A DNA stretch of 64,000 nt from assembly GCA_039033415.1 (NCBI GenBank), contig JBCCCR010000010.1:1-64000 (forward strand). The letters run 5' to 3'. Positions within the stretch are counted from its first letter, which is position 1. Each line of letters opens with the position of its first letter. Made by a program: the position numbers and the translations under genes. Positions 27,177-37,224 of the stretch are shown in pieces. The stretch is from Pseudomonadota bacterium (GTDB taxonomy: Bacteria > Pseudomonadota > Gammaproteobacteria > Xanthomonadales > SZUA-38). The notes under the pieces are model-generated. The model had not been told where the DNA came from. It saw only the letters and a program-made list of their open reading frames with translations, and did no database searches.

Positions 27177-27449
27177 CTAGCCACCTTCTCGGCGGCGCTG
27201 TTCCTGCGTGAGCTTGCTGATATTCATAACGTTCAGGGCCAGTACCACGTTGATCCCCACCAGCGGAACCAGCCCCAGCACGTGGCGGTCCGCGTCGAAG
27301 CTACCGTTCACAAAGAGATACGCGTAGTACGCCAGATACAGCCCCTCGATGATCATCAGCACCACCAGGAGGCCAGTGAGCGCTTTCTTTTTTTCGGCAA
27401 GCTCCGTGTCTGAGAAACGCTGCAGCTTCACGTCCGCACCTGATGCCAT
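27177..27449 (-). CDS. Small two-helix membrane protein, unknown function
   Basis: This 90-residue protein has a hydrophilic start (MASGADVKLQRFSDTELAEKKK), a first helix (ALTGLLVVLMIIEGLYLAYYAYLF), a short loop, a second helix (VLGLVPLVGINVVLALNVMNI) and a charged tail (LTQEQRRREGG). It lies 107 bp downstream of the DUF1203 gene start, on the same strand and upstream of it in transcription. No family is recognised. Confidence 0.6.
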   Translation of the reverse strand: MASGADVKLQRFSDTELAEKKKALTGLLVVLMIIEGLYLAYYAYLFVNGSFDADRHVLGLVPLVGINVVLALNVMNISKLTQEQRRREGG

Positions 27450-27596
27450 GGTTTTTGTCCGCGCCTAAAACGCCTAGACTACGGCATTTCGCGCTGAGCG
27501 TCCGCGACCGGTCTTCCCGGGAAAGATCTTGGTGCGAAAAAATACTGAAACATGTCGCCGCTAGGGTGGCTGCCTCAATCTAAGGAACGCTCACCG

Positions 27597-30500
27597 ATGC
27601 CGAAGTATGCCTGCTGTTTTCTGCTATTTGTCTCTGTTTCCGTACAGGCGGCGATCGTCTCGCAGGAAAGTTTTGAAACTGACGGGGAAGGAACCCGGTA
27701 CACCTCAAGCAACACTTGCAACGATGGGTCCGCCGACTTCTTTACCCGCACCGACGGCAGCGACATCGGCTCTTTCTACGAGGTCACGGGTCAGGACGGC
27801 AGCTTCTATTGGGCGGCTCAAGACACGAATGGTGATGCAATCTGCGGGCCCAGCGAAAGCCTGACGCTCAGCGCCATAGACGTCACCGGGTTGACGAATC
27901 TCTCCCTGGAAATTCTTGTCGCGGAAGATCAATCGAGCGATGGCAATGAGGATTGGGACGGTGATTCAGCCCTTATCGTCGAATACGCCTACGACGGCGC
28001 GACGTTTGTCCCGTTCGTGTGCTTCGCCGACTCCTCGGGCACCAACACCGAACCGCTGCTGGACAGCGACTGCGACGGCACCGGCGATGGTGCGGCCCTG
28101 TCGCCCACCTTCCAAAATTTCAGCGGCGCCATCCCGGACGATCCGTCCGATAGCCTGACTATCCGCCTGCGCGCCGTCGCGCTGGAAGCCGGCGACGAGG
28201 ATGTGGCTTTCGACAACATCATTGTCAACGGCGATGCCGTGATCGATACCCCACCCCAGGTGATGTCTACGGTACCGGAGGACCTGGCGCCAGGCGTTCA
28301 AGTGACCGCCACCCTCACCCTATCGTTTGATGAGATTGTTGCTGCGACGGCCGCGGCGGTGACGCTCGACTGCGGCGGCGGTGCGCTGACCTTTTCCGGC
28401 CTGCCCGCAACCGCCGACACTATTGTTCTGACGCCGGACGCTGATCTGCCCGCCGGCAGCAGCTGTGATGTAACCCTCGTGGCTGACGAAATCACGGACC
28501 AGGACGGAACGGCAGATACACTGGACGGTAACAGTAACGGTACGGCCGACGGCTCACCGGCCGACGATTTTGTTTTTAGCTTCAACACCCTGACGGATCC
28601 ACCGCCCCAGGTTGCCACCACCGATCCGTTGGCAGACGCAACCGGGGTGGCCACGAACACCACAATTACGCTCGATTTCAACGAGAACGTCTCCCTGACT
28701 CAAAACGCCGTCGCGCTAGACTGCGGCACAGCCATCTCGCTCACCGGGCTTCCGGCAACCGACGTCGCAGATATCCAGCTCACCTCAGCCAGCAGTCTTC
28801 CAGCACTGACGCAGTGTACGGTCAACGTGCTGGCCAGCGGGGTTACCGACGTGGACGGCGGTGACGACCCGCTCGACGGCAACGCGGACGGCACGGGCGG
28901 CGACGATTTTTCCTTTAGCTTCACCACCACCGAGGGCGTCTGCGGTGACGGCGCGACTCTGATCAGCGCAATTCAAGGGAACATGGGAACCCCCAATCTT
29001 TTGAACGAAACCGTGGTGGTCGAAGGGATTGTAGTGGGCGACTACCAAGACGACACCGGGAACGCGGCCACCGACACCAGCCTGCTCGACGGTTTTTTTA
29101 TTCAGGAAGAAGACGGTGACGCGGACGGTGATGCGGCAACCTCTGAAGGAATCTTTATCTTTGAAGGGGGCCCCACGGCCACCGACGTCTCCCCCGGAGA
29201 CCGCGTCCGCGTGATAGGCACCGTCTCGGATAGTTTCGCTCAGACTCAGCTCTCGGCACCGACCATCACGATCTGCGACGGCGGCAACTCGGTGAGCCCC
29301 GCGCAGGTTCTGCTGCCCCGACAAAGTGCGGTCGAATACGAGGCCGTAGAGGGCATGCTGGTGCAGTTCAGCCAGGAGCTGACCGTCAGCGAGATATTCA
29401 ATGCGGTACGCTTCGGTGAGCTGACGGTCTCCGACGGACGGCTGATCGCGCCGACCCAGGCGACCATGCCGGGCGTGGACGCCAACAATCAGCTTGCGCT
29501 CAACGAACTCAACCAGCTGCTGCTGGATGACGGCCGTGACGGCTCGAACAATGAACCCCTCGCCTATGGGTTCACGGCGGACAACCCGCAGCGCGCCGGA
29601 GACACCTTCACCGACGTCCGCGGCGTGATGGGTTTTGCGTTCGGCGCTTTCCGACTTCGGCCCGTCGACAGCGAGTTTTTTGTTGCCGACGGTACCAACG
29701 CCCGGACCGCCCAGCCCGACGACGTGGGGGGCAGCCTGAAGGCCGCGGCCTTCAACGTTCTCAACTACTTCACGACGATCGACACGGGCGGCGCAGCGTG
29801 CGGGCCAGGCCTGGTGGGCTGTCGTGGGGCCGACTCGACGTCCGAGTTTACGCGCCAGGAAGCCAAGATCGTCTCGGCCCTGCTGGCGCTCGACGCTCAG
29901 CTTGTAGGGTTGGTGGAGCTGGAGAACAACGCGAGCCAGTCGCTGGCTGATCTGGTAGACGCGCTCAACACCGCTGCGGGTGAGCCGGGGCGGTACGCGT
30001 TTGTTGACACCGGTCTGATTGGCGCGGACGTCATCAAGGTCGGTCTGATCTACCAGCCGGCGGCGGTCACGCCAACCGGCAGCTTTGCGGTTTTGGATGC
30101 CACGGTGGATCCGCTCTTCGATTCGTTCCTCAACCGTCCAGCGCTGGCGCAGACGTTCACTGCCAACGGTGAGTCTTTCACGGTTGTGGTCAATCACCTC
30201 AAATCGAAGAGCTGCTCGAATGCCACGGGAGACAACCTCGGACAGGGAGATGGCCAGGGGTGTTTCAACGCGGCCAGAACCGACGCAGCGTCAGCGCTGG
30301 CAACCTGGCTTGCGACCGATCCCACCGGCAGCGGCGACCCGGATGTCCTGATCCTGGGCGACCTGAACGCCTATGCGATGGAAGACCCCATCACGGCACT
30401 CCGCGACGGCGGGTTCATCGATCTGATCGCCCGAGACCTGGGTAGCAACGCCTATTCGTTCCGCTTCAATCGACAGGCCGGCTACCTGGATTACGCATTG

Positions 30501-30746
30501 GCCTCGGGGACGCTAGCGCTGCAGGTCACCGGTGTGACCGCGTGGCCGATCAATGCCGATGAGAGTCGGCTGCTGGACTACAACGAAGAGTCGGTAAGCG
30601 GCTTGGTGAAGCCGGCGAGCTTTTTCTCCGATTCCGCGTTCCGCTCTTCAGACCATGACCCGATTGTCGTCGGCCTGGAGCTCGCCCCGTTGCCAGACGA
30701 AATCTTCAGCAACAGCTTCGAGGAAAGCGCGCCGATTATGCGCTGA
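27597..30746 (+). CDS. ExeM/NucH-family extracellular endonuclease with Ig-like domains and C-terminal GFE-type motif
   Basis: This 1049-residue protein starts at the ATG after AAGGAACG and opens on MPKYACCFLLFVSVSVQA. Residues about 18-215 form a beta-rich surface domain. Two Big_5/SbsA-type Ig domains follow (PPQVMSTVPEDLAPGVQV; PPQVATTDPLADATGVATN). About 455-620 is an OB-like domain typical of ExeM/NucH (LNETVVVEGIVVGDYQDD). About 700-1030 is an endonuclease/exonuclease/phosphatase domain with FNVLNYFTT, LVGLVELENN (metal-binding Glu), VVNHLKSK, ILGDLNAYAMEDPI and SSDHDPIVVGL (catalytic His). It should degrade extracellular DNA for nutrients or biofilm turnover. The tail EIFSNSFEESAPIMR contains a variant of the shared motif, with Ser for Gly and 8 trailing residues. 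Confidence 0.9.
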   Translation: MPKYACCFLLFVSVSVQAAIVSQESFETDGEGTRYTSSNTCNDGSADFFTRTDGSDIGSFYEVTGQDGSFYWAAQDTNGDAICGPSESLTLSAIDVTGLTNLSLEILVAEDQSSDGNEDWDGDSALIVEYAYDGATFVPFVCFADSSGTNTEPLLDSDCDGTGDGAALSPTFQNFSGAIPDDPSDSLTIRLRAVALEAGDEDVAFDNIIVNGDAVIDTPPQVMSTVPEDLAPGVQVTATLTLSFDEIVAATAAAVTLDCGGGALTFSGLPATADTIVLTPDADLPAGSSCDVTLVADEITDQDGTADTLDGNSNGTADGSPADDFVFSFNTLTDPPPQVATTDPLADATGVATNTTITLDFNENVSLTQNAVALDCGTAISLTGLPATDVADIQLTSASSLPALTQCTVNVLASGVTDVDGGDDPLDGNADGTGGDDFSFSFTTTEGVCGDGATLISAIQGNMGTPNLLNETVVVEGIVVGDYQDDTGNAATDTSLLDGFFIQEEDGDADGDAATSEGIFIFEGGPTATDVSPGDRVRVIGTVSDSFAQTQLSAPTITICDGGNSVSPAQVLLPRQSAVEYEAVEGMLVQFSQELTVSEIFNAVRFGELTVSDGRLIAPTQATMPGVDANNQLALNELNQLLLDDGRDGSNNEPLAYGFTADNPQRAGDTFTDVRGVMGFAFGAFRLRPVDSEFFVADGTNARTAQPDDVGGSLKAAAFNVLNYFTTIDTGGAACGPGLVGCRGADSTSEFTRQEAKIVSALLALDAQLVGLVELENNASQSLADLVDALNTAAGEPGRYAFVDTGLIGADVIKVGLIYQPAAVTPTGSFAVLDATVDPLFDSFLNRPALAQTFTANGESFTVVVNHLKSKSCSNATGDNLGQGDGQGCFNAARTDAASALATWLATDPTGSGDPDVLILGDLNAYAMEDPITALRDGGFIDLIARDLGSNAYSFRFNRQAGYLDYALASGTLALQVTGVTAWPINADESRLLDYNEESVSGLVKPASFFSDSAFRSSDHDPIVVGLELAPLPDEIFSNSFEESAPIMR

Positions 30747-30810
30747 CCGAACTTAAGCAGCACATTCCCGAACAGTTAGGCCCTGCCCGGCTTAGCTGAC
30801 ATCAGTATTG

Positions 30811-30834
30811 AGCGGCCGCCCTCGGGTGGCCGCT
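30811..30834. terminator. Bidirectional hairpin terminator between convergent genes
   Basis: AGCGGCC (30811-30817) pairs with GGCCGCT (30828-30834), extended by GCC/GGT around a CTCG loop. It lies between the nuclease gene and the minus-strand gene ending at 30840. The T-run is short (CTTA), so efficiency is uncertain. Confidence 0.6.
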
Positions 30835-30839
30835 CTTAG

Positions 30840-31709
30840 CTACTCAAAGCCAGCAAAAAAGATGAGCCCCGCCGGCGCGGCACCCAACGATATGTTGGAG
30901 ATTGTATCGGCAGGGCCCACGGGCCCGATGTCGACCGGCCCGGTGGAGTCGAGACCAGGCGCCAGGAAATCCAGGACGATGCTGGGCGCGTTAACGGTTG
31001 CAAACCGCCACAGACCGGTATCCGGGTCCCCGAAAGTGATGTCGTTGACCTGAGTAAAGACCGCAGCGCCCGGCACGGCTTGCCCGTTGCGAATATCTCT
31101 CACCGTTCCCGATAATTTGGCCACCAGCGCCGGCGCCCGCTCTCGATCGTTCACCTCAAACTCAAAGTCGTAAGGCTGTTTTTCCACGCCGGCCTGCTCG
31201 GCGGCCCGCAAAAAACCCGGACAGCCGCGGACCCGATAGAACGCCAGGAAGTCCGCTTCGCCCAGGTTGACCACCGACTCTCCAACGGGTGATTCGAAAC
31301 ACGACTGGAGAATGCTCGGAACAATCGTGAAGTTGAGCAGCGAGTCGCGGCTCAGGGTCGCCACTTCTACCCGAAGATTGTTTTGCGAAAATGTGGAGGT
31401 CGGGATGATGCGAATCTGCCCCGCCAGCGGCCGAAACAGGTATTGGTCGATGTAGAAAACGAACCAATCGATATCTAGCGGCGTGGCCAAATCACGCCCT
31501 TGGATCAGCCAGCGCTCGATCTCGGGCAGCTCGAGGTTGATATCGATATCCGGCGGGAAAACAAAGTCGGGTGAAGCGCCGTTGATCAGCGCGCCGGCCA
31601 GCGGCACCAAATCATCGGGCTCGAACGGATCATCAAAGATCTGCGCTTCGACAGGAACAGTGAGCAGCACAGCGAAAGCCAGCCCACTCAGATATTTCAG
31701 ATAACGCAC
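30840..31709 (-). CDS. Secreted protein of unknown function with terminal GFE motif
   Basis: This 289-residue protein opens on the signal peptide MRYLKYLSGLAFAVLLTVPVEAQ. Residues about 25-185 have no recognised domain. Residues about 195-270 resemble a carboxypeptidase-regulatory-like beta-sandwich (LSGTVRDIRNGQAVPGAAVFTQ). The chain ends exactly in LIFFAGFE, the shortest clean example here of the shared C-terminal motif. It has four Cys, consistent with an oxidising compartment. Role unknown. Confidence 0.75.
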   Translation of the reverse strand: MRYLKYLSGLAFAVLLTVPVEAQIFDDPFEPDDLVPLAGALINGASPDFVFPPDIDINLELPEIERWLIQGRDLATPLDIDWFVFYIDQYLFRPLAGQIRIIPTSTFSQNNLRVEVATLSRDSLLNFTIVPSILQSCFESPVGESVVNLGEADFLAFYRVRGCPGFLRAAEQAGVEKQPYDFEFEVNDRERAPALVAKLSGTVRDIRNGQAVPGAAVFTQVNDITFGDPDTGLWRFATVNAPSIVLDFLAPGLDSTGPVDIGPVGPADTISNISLGAAPAGLIFFAGFE

Positions 31710-31865
31710 GGTTTAGGCTTTTTGCCTCCGATGATGCTGTACCTGAGTCTAGCCCATTGCGAGACAACGGCTTGGACCCGTATAGGAATAGCGGGTTTGA
31801 GCTGCCGGAATTCCACCTGCCGAAGCTGAGTCACCGCCTCGACCGATGACAAGAAGAGTCGTTTT

Positions 31866-32597
31866 TCAGGGATCGAAACGGTCGTCTAACACCACTTCGC
31901 AGGCGGGAATCAGCGAGCCGTCTCCCGGAATGAATTTTTCGGTGCGGTGGATGACACCAAACTCAATGTACTGTGTCTTGGGCGGCTTGCCCTGGAAGCC
32001 ATAGTGCTGCTTGCAGAGATTTCGCTCGAAGGCGAAAGCAGAGCGGCAAGGCACGGCGCGGTCTTCGTAGATCACACAGGCCTGAGACGCACGACCGAGA
32101 AACGGACAGGGCAGGCCCGCGGTTCTGGCGGCGTCACCCAGCTGCACCATCTTCTGCTGATTCTTCCAATCCTGGCTGCCTTGATAACCGGCCCGCCGCA
32201 GCGTTTTCTTCTGCGCCTTGGCCTGCTGCTCGATCTCACGACGTGCGGGGCGACGGAGCTTTTTCATTGCTCGGCGCATGGTCAGCGCTTCACCTACCTT
32301 CACCAGAAGCAGCTGATGACAGCAAAAGCCGCACCCTTTTCGGCATTCAATCGCGCCGTTGATCGGCGCCGTTGCGGCATCGTTGACGGTCTCCACCGCG
32401 TCCAAGACACGCTTGGTTCGCTCGATGGTTTCCTCGGCACCCTGTGCCGGAAGCAGTGCCTCCAGCTCCGGCGCCAGGCGAACGGCAACCTTATCCGCCC
32501 TCCCCTGTGCCTCCTGGGTGCGAGCCTGGTAGCCCTTGAGACGATCGACGATAGCCGGATCGATGGGCGGAGGATTCTGCTTGGTTGTTTGTGACAT
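31866..32597 (-). CDS. YkgJ-family cysteine-cluster protein
   Basis: This 243-residue protein starts at ATG 32597 (MSQTTKQNPPPIDPAIVDRL). A helical N-terminal part is followed by the cluster CRKGCGFCCHQ (about residue 90), then CPFLGRASQACVIYEDRAVPCRSAFAFERNLC (about 170-200). The spaced CxxxCxxCC and later Cys are the signature of the YkgJ/UPF0153 family, thought to bind zinc or an Fe-S cluster; function is not established. It is 31 bp downstream of the membrane-protein gene at 33015 on the same strand, probably one operon. Confidence 0.85.
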   Translation of the reverse strand: MSQTTKQNPPPIDPAIVDRLKGYQARTQEAQGRADKVAVRLAPELEALLPAQGAEETIERTKRVLDAVETVNDAATAPINGAIECRKGCGFCCHQLLLVKVGEALTMRRAMKKLRRPARREIEQQAKAQKKTLRRAGYQGSQDWKNQQKMVQLGDAARTAGLPCPFLGRASQACVIYEDRAVPCRSAFAFERNLCKQHYGFQGKPPKTQYIEFGVIHRTEKFIPGDGSLIPACEVVLDDRFDP

Positions 32598-32628
32598 CAG
32601 CGGAGACGGTTGTGAGGTGAGATTAGGG

Positions 32629-33015
32629 CTAATCCTTATCGACGAACGCCGCCCAAAGCACCAGCGCCAGACCGCCATAGAAGACGATCATCGCCGGCAG
32701 CAGGTGCTGAAGCTGCCAGATCGCGAACGATGCTCCGATCATAGATCCCGGGCCCAGCAGGAGGGCCAACGACAAATGGTCGGACGCCGCTCGCCCGAGG
32801 CGCCACCAGCTCAAGCCCATTGCTCCCAGAGCGGTCGCCGCTTTGATCGTCGCCATAAACGTCATCAGCGCTAAGAGGTCCGGGTCGACCACCGGCTTGC
32901 GGTCCGGAAAAGCGAGCGCAACTACCACCAGCGAGAGGACCGCGCCGCTGACCAGCAGCGCTCGAGCGGCGGGGACGCTGTTTCGGATCGACTTTTCGGT
33001 TAACGCTGTTTGCAT
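32629..33015 (-). CDS. Four-helix membrane protein, unknown function
   Basis: This 128-residue protein starts MQTALTEKSIRNSVPAARALLV. Its four hydrophobic segments are ALLVSGAVLSLVVVALAF, LLALMTFMATIKAATALGAMGLSWW, LALLLGPGSMIGASFAIWQL and LLPAMIVFYGGLALVLWAAF. The ATG at 33015 was chosen because the longer frame to 33183 would add a non-hydrophobic tail overlapping the divergent kinase gene. No family recognised; likely co-transcribed with the YkgJ-type gene. Confidence 0.65.
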   Translation of the reverse strand: MQTALTEKSIRNSVPAARALLVSGAVLSLVVVALAFPDRKPVVDPDLLALMTFMATIKAATALGAMGLSWWRLGRAASDHLSLALLLGPGSMIGASFAIWQLQHLLPAMIVFYGGLALVLWAAFVDKD

Positions 33016-33127
33016 GGCTTCAGTATCCAACGCCGGCCGCGAATCGTCTACCCAGGAGGCTCGAGGGTGAAGGGTACCCCCGTCGTTCACCCCTTCAGTA
33101 TATATATGCGCGGCCGATCTATCACTG

Positions 33128-34993
33128 ATGGAGCAGATTTCGACAGCAGCGTCAGAGGCCAGCGTGTCCCAGGGGGATACCAAAGACGGGGCAGAACCCG
33201 TGAAGCGCCTGAGCAGTCGTCGCTACAGCGTACTGGAGGCCGGCGCACATTTTGTCGCTTCGGGCCTTGTGATCTTGCTGTTTGCGCTTGTCGGCGCCAA
33301 CGTTTCGCTCTGGACCGGACCTGCGTTCGCGGCCGTTGGCGTTGCGTACTACGCCCTGGCGTATGCAACCTTGTCCCATCCATGGCTTAGAGGCTTGAGC
33401 AACGCCGAGACGCAGGTTCCCTTCAACATTGCGTTGGCCGCGCTGGTGATCTTCCTTCAGCCAGAGCTCACCTTCTATCTGGGCATGACCTTTTTCTTCA
33501 TCTTTTCGTTTGGTGCCGTTGTGATGTCATGGCGTCAGACGGTGCTGAACGCGTCGATGGCGGGATCGGCATTTGGTCTGATCGTTGCGACTCACGGGCT
33601 AACCATGCCACCGACAGATACGCCGGCCCAGGTGACCGTCGTCGTGATTGCGGCCCTGTTTATTTTGGTCTGCAACGCGCGTGTCGGACTTCATTCCAAT
33701 GCCATCCAGCGCAAGCTCTACCGATCCAGGAGCGAATTGGCAGACGCCGTGGAACGCCTTTCCGCACAGGAACGGGTGCTGCTGGACCACCGGGAGGCGC
33801 TTGAACGGGAAGTTGATCGACGAACGCAGGAGCTGAAGGCCGCGAAGGAAACCGCCGAGGCCGCCAACGACGCCAAGAGCCGCTTTCTGGCCAACATGTC
33901 CCACGAGATTCGGACACCGCTGAACGGGGTGTTAGGCATGAGTGAATTGTTAGGCCAGACGTCGCTGGCCCAGAAACAGAAAAAGATGGTGGCGACCATC
34001 CGGGAGAGCGGGCAATCGCTGCTCGCCATCGTTAACGACGTGCTCGATTTGTCCAAGGTGCAGGCCGGCCAGCTGCGGGTGGAATCAGAACCGGTGGATC
34101 TCGGCTATCTGGCCAAAAGCACGCTGCATGCTTTTGAGGGACAGGCGCAGCAACGCAACGTTCAGCTCAGGCTGGAGATCGCCGGCGCGCTGCCGCCCTT
34201 CGTCAAAATCGACGGCACAAGGCTGCGGCAAATTCTGTCGAACCTCATCAGCAACGCGGTGAAGTTCACCCAAAACGGCAGCGTGACCCTCAAGATCACG
34301 CCGTCTGAGGAGACCGACGTTTGGTTGATCCAGGTGGTCGACACGGGTATCGGAATCCCTGGGGAACATCTCCAAACAATCTTCGAGTCTTTTCGGCAGG
34401 TGGAAGATGGAGCCAATCGGCGTTTTGGTGGCACCGGACTCGGTCTGGCAATCTGCCGCGAGATGGCGCTGCTGCTCGGCGGTGAGATAACCGTCCAGAG
34501 TGACTACGGGATAGGCAGCACGTTCTGCCTGAGACTTCGGTTGCCGGAATCCTCGCCGGCAACCGGGCTAGTAAAGTCGGCTGACCACGAGATCAGCGTG
34601 CCTGAAGCGGTTGTGCTGATCATCGAGGACAACCCGGTCAACGCCGTGGTAGCCACCGAGATGGTATCGGGCTTTGGCTGCCAGGCGTTTTGCGCCGAAA
34701 GCGCTGAGGATGGCTTAAAGCTCCTCCAGGCCGAGTCGATCGATTTGGTTTTGATGGACTGTCAAATGCCGGGGATGGATGGTTTCGAGGCAACGGAGCA
34801 GGTGAGAAAGCTCGGCCTGACCATCCCAGTGATCGGGTTAACCGGTAACGCCATGCCCGAAGACCGTGAGCGGTGCCTTGCCGCCGGCATGGACGACCAC
34901 CAGGCGAAGCCCTATACACGGCAGCAGCTGGCCGCGGTGATGCGCCGCCATCTGGTGAGGGAGTCCGCGCCGCTTGTCAGTGAGGCCTTGTAG
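33128..34993 (+). CDS. Hybrid sensor histidine kinase with receiver domain
   Basis: This 621-residue inner-membrane protein has about six hydrophobic segments (residues 40-205), forming an integral-membrane sensor without a large periplasmic domain. Then comes a coiled coil (about 205-250; [22 protein letters not shown]), HisKA with [23 protein letters not shown] (phospho-acceptor His259), HATPase ([49 protein letters not shown]) and a receiver (about 500-610; [31 protein letters not shown] with Asp544, [24 protein letters not shown]). All catalytic motifs are intact. No separate response regulator or HPt is adjacent. Signal unknown. It is followed by the GGDEF gene in the same direction. Confidence 0.92.
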   Translation: MEQISTAASEASVSQGDTKDGAEPVKRLSSRRYSVLEAGAHFVASGLVILLFALVGANVSLWTGPAFAAVGVAYYALAYATLSHPWLRGLSNAETQVPFNIALAALVIFLQPELTFYLGMTFFFIFSFGAVVMSWRQTVLNASMAGSAFGLIVATHGLTMPPTDTPAQVTVVVIAALFILVCNARVGLHSNAIQRKLYRSRSELADAVERLSAQERVLLDHREALEREVDRRTQELKAAKETAEAANDAKSRFLANMSHEIRTPLNGVLGMSELLGQTSLAQKQKKMVATIRESGQSLLAIVNDVLDLSKVQAGQLRVESEPVDLGYLAKSTLHAFEGQAQQRNVQLRLEIAGALPPFVKIDGTRLRQILSNLISNAVKFTQNGSVTLKITPSEETDVWLIQVVDTGIGIPGEHLQTIFESFRQVEDGANRRFGGTGLGLAICREMALLLGGEITVQSDYGIGSTFCLRLRLPESSPATGLVKSADHEISVPEAVVLIIEDNPVNAVVATEMVSGFGCQAFCAESAEDGLKLLQAESIDLVLMDCQMPGMDGFEATEQVRKLGLTIPVIGLTGNAMPEDRERCLAAGMDDHQAKPYTRQQLAAVMRRHLVRESAPLVSEAL

Positions 34994-35048
34994 CGAGGCG
35001 GGCCATTCGTGTTATGGTGATCTTATCGCGTCAAAGGAGCTGATGCTG

Positions 35049-37214
35049 ATGGGGGATTTCACAAGGAACGTTTTCTTAAGCCTGCTGCTGGTTTCTGCGC
35101 CGGCCCTCGCGCTTGGTCAAGTCAACGACCCTTCGTTTGAACAAGTGGAGCTGTTGCTGGATTCGGACGCGCGGCGCGCCCTGAGCCTGAGCCTTCAGCT
35201 TCGGGATACAGCCCAAAAGACCGGATTACCTGGCCCCTTAGTGGATGTGCTCGGGCTTGTGATGCGGGCGCAAAACGCTGTCGGCAACCACGTTGAGGCG
35301 CTGAACACAGGCCAGGAGGCGCTGCAGGTGGCGCGTTCCGCCGGCGACCCCGGCCGACAGAGCGACATCCATCGCCGCATGGCCGGCATCTACGTCGACC
35401 GAAATGACTACCGCAACGCCGAGCGGCATCTAGAGCCTGCATTGACCCTTGCAACCAGCGCTGAAGATCTCCTGCGCAGGGCGCACGGGCTGGCGCTGCT
35501 CGGCCGGGTCCGCCGCTATCAGGTTCGCTACCAGGATGCCCTGGAGCTCATGGATGCCGCCATGGCGATCTATCAGCGACTGGAAAACATGGATGGTGTC
35601 GCCGGCCAGATTTCCAACCGGGGCGTTGTGCTGGAGCTGATGGGCCAGTTTGAACCGGCGCTGGAGGCGCATATGCAGGCATTGGAGCTGGCGCAGCTAA
35701 CCAATGATCTGAGCGCTTCGGCGACGGCGCTATATAACCTGGGCGAGATTCACCGGGAGCTCGGTGACCATGAGCTTTCGCTGAGCTATCTACAGGATGC
35801 GCTGGCCCTGGATCAGCAGGTCGGCAACCTGACCGACATCGCCTACAGCCACAATATGCTTGGGCAGGCGTTGCTCGAGGCGGGCGATATCGACAGTGCT
35901 CGCCAGCAAGCGCAGAAGGCAGTGAAGCTCTTTGATCAGCTCGACGCGCCGCGAGATCGGGCGTGGGCCAAAACGATTCTTGCCAAGGTGGAACTCACCG
36001 CGGGAAACTTGCCGGAAGCTCGAGTGCTGCTCGATCAGGCGCTGGCAACCGCCATCGAGCGCGAGTCCTGGAGCCTGCTGCCAAAGATCCGCATGCGGCG
36101 GGTCACGCTGGAAATCGCTGACGGGAACTTCGCAGAAGCGGAGGCACAAGCCCTTCTTGGAATCGAAATGACCCGGGGCAACGGAGAAAGCGACCGGGAA
36201 GAGGAGCTCACCGGACTGCTCGCTGAGGCCCGGGAAGCGGCCGGAGATCTGCCCGGCGCCCTGGCGGCCATCAAGCGGCAGCGGCAGCTCAAGAGCGAGA
36301 TTCTGCGTAGCGACCGCCAGCAAAACCTGGCGGCGATGCAATCGCAGGCGGAGTTTTTGCGGCGGGGCCAGCGGATCGAGCTGCTGGAGGCGAATCAGAC
36401 CTTACAGCAAGAGCGAATGGCCCGAGAGGTGCTGCTTCGCAAGGTTTGGGTTGCAGGCGTTTTCATCCTATTGGTGGTGCTCGCGCTCAGCTACGCGCGC
36501 GTCAGCCAGCTACGGTCCAACAGACGCCTGAGCCGCGAGGTTGCCAACCGCACCCAGGAGCTGGAATCGGCTTACGCAGCCGTCGAGGAAGCCAGCCTGA
36601 CCGACGCGCTTACGGGGCTGCGCAATCGGCGGTTTCTTGAGCAGCTTGCTCCCCACTCCCACGCGGGATCGGCAGGACTGGTTGTCATGCTGCTGGATCT
36701 AGACCATTTCAAAAACATCAACGACTCCCAGGGCCATGAGGCGGGAGACGGCGTGCTCGTGCAGGTTGCCGAGCGGCTTCGAGACGAGCTTGGGTCGACC
36801 GACACCATCGTGCGCTGGGGCGGCGAAGAGTTTCTTGTGGCCTGCAGCGTCGAAGCGAGTGGTGATGGCGCCCTGCGGGCGGAGAAGTTGCGCCAGAAGA
36901 TCGCCAGCAACCTGTTCCTCATAGAGGGTGGTGGGGCACTGCGCGTGACCTGTTCAGCGGGTTTTGTCGAACTCCCGCTTACGGGCGACGAAACCGCAGA
37001 TCTGCGGTGGATCGACCTGCTCAATTTGGCCGACAGCTGCCTTTATGCCGCCAAGGCCAGCGGCCGTAACGCCTGGGTGGGGATGCGGGCAAGCGCTCTG
37101 GCGGAAGCAACGCTGCGCACCGAGCTTCGTCGGCCCGTTACAGAACTCGCTGAGTCCGCGCACTGGGAGCTCGAGTCGTCTTTAGGCTCTCGCGCAAAGC
37201 TGCGCTGGGGCTAG
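35049..37214 (+). CDS. Diguanylate cyclase (GGDEF) with exported TPR sensor domain
   Basis: This 721-residue protein starts at ATG 35049, 9 bases after AAGGAG; the frame reaches back to 34974, overlapping the kinase gene. A signal peptide (MGDFTRNVFLSLLLVSAPALALG) is followed by about 400 residues of tetratricopeptide repeats (DYRNAERHLEPALTLATSAE; TALYNLGEIHRELGDHELSLSYLQDAL) in the periplasm. One membrane helix follows (about 450-470; VWVAGVFILLVVLALSYARV), then a coiled coil and the GGDEF domain (about 520-690; LTDALTGLRNRRFLEQL, DLDHFKNINDSQGHEAGD, WGGEEFLVA). The intact GGEEF predicts c-di-GMP synthesis. There is no EAL domain. The upstream hybrid kinase may belong to the same signalling route. 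The topology matches the TPR-kinase at 57064. Confidence 0.9.
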   Translation: MGDFTRNVFLSLLLVSAPALALGQVNDPSFEQVELLLDSDARRALSLSLQLRDTAQKTGLPGPLVDVLGLVMRAQNAVGNHVEALNTGQEALQVARSAGDPGRQSDIHRRMAGIYVDRNDYRNAERHLEPALTLATSAEDLLRRAHGLALLGRVRRYQVRYQDALELMDAAMAIYQRLENMDGVAGQISNRGVVLELMGQFEPALEAHMQALELAQLTNDLSASATALYNLGEIHRELGDHELSLSYLQDALALDQQVGNLTDIAYSHNMLGQALLEAGDIDSARQQAQKAVKLFDQLDAPRDRAWAKTILAKVELTAGNLPEARVLLDQALATAIERESWSLLPKIRMRRVTLEIADGNFAEAEAQALLGIEMTRGNGESDREEELTGLLAEAREAAGDLPGALAAIKRQRQLKSEILRSDRQQNLAAMQSQAEFLRRGQRIELLEANQTLQQERMAREVLLRKVWVAGVFILLVVLALSYARVSQLRSNRRLSREVANRTQELESAYAAVEEASLTDALTGLRNRRFLEQLAPHSHAGSAGLVVMLLDLDHFKNINDSQGHEAGDGVLVQVAERLRDELGSTDTIVRWGGEEFLVACSVEASGDGALRAEKLRQKIASNLFLIEGGGALRVTCSAGFVELPLTGDETADLRWIDLLNLADSCLYAAKASGRNAWVGMRASALAEATLRTELRRPVTELAESAHWELESSLGSRAKLRWG

Positions 37215-37224
37215 CGGGCCGTCG

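Noticed and set aside
28785-30197. 470-residue open frame on the minus strand
   Set aside because: It is the complement of the ExeM/NucH nuclease gene and has low-complexity Arg/Gly/His-rich composition without domains; a shadow of high-GC codon use.
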